In this document: one piece after another, positions 4,736 through 5,933 of the stretch
Numbering within the stretch: the first letter of the stretch is position 1
Layout: each line of letters begins with the position of its first letter
From: Prevotella sp. CAG:1031
Lineage (GTDB): Bacteria > Bacteroidota > Bacteroidia > Bacteroidales > Muribaculaceae
Direction of reading: 5' to 3'
DNA length: 5,933 bases
Assembly: GCA_000431215.1 (NCBI GenBank)
Contig: HF985579.1
Coordinates: 1-5,933, forward strand
The notes under the pieces: generated by a model
Database searches by the model: none
What the model saw: the letters and a program-made list of their open reading frames with translations, nothing else
Told to the model about the DNA's origin: nothing
Position numbers and translations under genes: made by a program

Positions 4736-5933
4736 TCAGTCCGGTTTTTCGCCCTTGGCCGACGGTTCTTTCCTTCTTTTATCAACGCCCGCTCCTGCGG
4801 GTTTGTTTATTGCCGAAGCGAGCGCCTTGGCGTTGCGCGAGGTTCTGAAAGAGGTGAATGTGTCGAAAATATCGCGCATGGCAGCCGCGGCGTTCTCGGC
4901 CTGCGCGGCGTAGAGGCGCGCCGAGCCTCCGAGCCCTTCGACGTTCTGCCCCTGAAGGGCCGAGCTGACGCCGCTGACCTTCTCCATCATCTCCATCTCG
5001 ATCCGCAGCAGCTGGGCGGCCGCGGGGTTGGCTGAGGTCGACAGCAGCTGCGGCATTGTCTGCGTGCGCGTCTGACTGACGGGAATAACCGCGCCCGGAC
5101 GGCTGAACATCGCCGCCACATCGTTCAGCTCCACTCCGCGCGGCAGCGATTCTATCGGATAAAGCAGCGCTCCCTTGGCCGAAGTCCCCAGAATATGGTC
5201 GATCAGCGTTATCGACCGGTTGATATTACGCTGCTGGTCGACGATATCTTCGATAAACGGGTGAACTTCGCCGTCGATGAGCGGATAAAGCTTCACGCAG
5301 AACGGATGAGAGCCGTGACTGTAAGGCGACAGCTGAGTGGCGAGCAGTGTGCCGTCGGGGGCAAACCAGCTGCCGCGCCATCTGACAGAGCGACGCCGCT
5401 GCACGGCTATGGTCGGCTGCCCGAGTCTCCGGCGCCGGGCATTGATACTCTCGACGCGGTCGCGTTCCGAAGCGTCGGCAAGCACGAGCCGCGCCGCGCG
5501 ACGGTCGTGACAGGCAAGCAGCTCCACCGAGTCGAGAGTCCACACCTCGACAACGCGGCAGCGGTCAGCGCGCGCGGCCACGTCGAAATCCTCGCATCCG
5601 CAGCTTGTCAGGAATCCTCCCGTCAGGGCACTCTCGCTGTAGATGGCCGCCAGCCGCTTCTCGCGCCGACGGTTGCCCCCGCCGAAACGGATCAGGACCT
5701 CGCCGAGGCTCATGTCGTGGAGCATCCCGACAAGCTCGATATCGTGGCCGCGCGGGTCGGTGAAACTGTTGACAAAGAAACGGTCGGGAGCCACATTGTC
5801 GACCCACACCCCGTTCCCCTCGGCTCTCTTCTCGGCCGTTATGCGCTGAATGGCGCAGCCCGAGATAAGAAACTCTTCGAGGGCACGGGCGTCGAGCTCG
5901 TCGAGACTGTTCATCGAGACTATGTCAGCGAGT
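4736..5933 (-). CDS. Phage portal protein, 5'-partial
   Basis: The frame is open to the window edge (LADIVS precedes Met at 5914), so the true start lies outside. Residues are counted from that Met, with 392 visible. Portal proteins form the ring at the capsid vertex through which phage DNA enters. Features resembling P22-type portals of Bacteroidales phages: GVWVDNVAPDRFFVN then DPRGHDIELVG (35-63), HGSHPF...LYPLIDGE (200-216), DQQRNINR (226-233), the SAKG loop (245-248), and SGVSSALQGQNVEG followed by an Ala-rich helix and DTFTSFR (314-357). After about 360 it ends in a short charged tail rich in Lys and Pro, whereas relatives as I remember them continue for roughly 100 residues; neither alternative frame restores a continuation. 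Arginine is abundant and several 60-base stretches reach 65-70% GC, above those sampled in the foldase genes. The next gene is an FKBP isomerase rather than a protease, scaffold or capsid gene, so a prophage end or remnant is likely. Confidence 0.82.
   Translation of the reverse strand, partial: LADIVSMNSLDELDARALEEFLISGCAIQRITAEKRAEGNGVWVDNVAPDRFFVNSFTDPRGHDIELVGMLHDMSLGEVLIRFGGGNRRREKRLAAIYSESALTGGFLTSCGCEDFDVAARADRCRVVEVWTLDSVELLACHDRRAARLVLADASERDRVESINARRRRLGQPTIAVQRRRSVRWRGSWFAPDGTLLATQLSPYSHGSHPFCVKLYPLIDGEVHPFIEDIVDQQRNINRSITLIDHILGTSAKGALLYPIESLPRGVELNDVAAMFSRPGAVIPVSQTRTQTMPQLLSTSANPAAAQLLRIEMEMMEKVSGVSSALQGQNVEGLGGSARLYAAQAENAAAAMRDIFDTFTSFRTSRNAKALASAINKPAGAGVDKRRKEPSAKGEKPD

Noticed and set aside
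1..5933. CRISPR array, tRNA, rRNA, insertion sequence or toxin-antitoxin system
   Set aside because: No regular spacer-repeat pattern, tRNA-like cloverleaf, rRNA segment, transposase or paired small-gene module is visible on either strand.

Overview
The window is 5.9 kb of bacterial chromosome, almost certainly from the order Bacteroidales. The evidence is the -7 box TAnnTTTG in front of genes, the absence of Shine-Dalgarno sequences, a PpiD-type foldase with the N-terminus MATLEKIRSKS, and a DUF486 membrane protein. The fairly high GC content would suit a gut lineage such as Muribaculaceae, but that family assignment is inference. Every gene I can support lies on the minus strand, so the text below reads from high to low coordinates.

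Layout in transcription order. (a) 5933-4736: most of a phage portal protein, with its N-terminus beyond the window edge. (b) 4735-4606: a gap with a -7 box, a short palindrome and a leader hairpin. (c) 4605-3964 and 3943-3050: two FKBP-type peptidyl-prolyl isomerases 20 bp apart, the first without a signal peptide and the second a lipoprotein; they look like one operon ending at a GC-rich hairpin (3028-2989). (d) 2965-2588: a four-helix DUF486/DMT-like membrane protein. (e) 2587-2439: a gap with the best promoter in the window, a 21-bp inverted repeat exactly filling its -33/-7 spacer, and a leader hairpin. (f) 2438-354: a PpiD/SurA-like membrane-anchored periplasmic foldase. (g) 353-192: a terminator hairpin, five 10-bp tandem repeats, and a candidate promoter for (h) 191-1: the signal peptide and first residues of an exported protein.

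Functionally this is mainly a protein-folding neighbourhood. Three proline-isomerase-family proteins, one predicted cytosolic, one lipid-anchored and one inner-membrane-anchored, lie within about 4.3 kb. Two of the three, the lipoprotein FKBP and PpiD, would face the periplasm and could serve envelope biogenesis. The portal gene does not fit this theme. No other phage gene is visible on its downstream side, and its tail looks short, which suggests a prophage edge or a remnant.

I did not find a convincing new multi-gene system. The items most worth a second look are the stranded portal gene, the palindromes at all three promoters (two sharing the core TCGCCGA), the helically phased decamer array, and the short hairpins near the predicted 5' ends of two transcripts.
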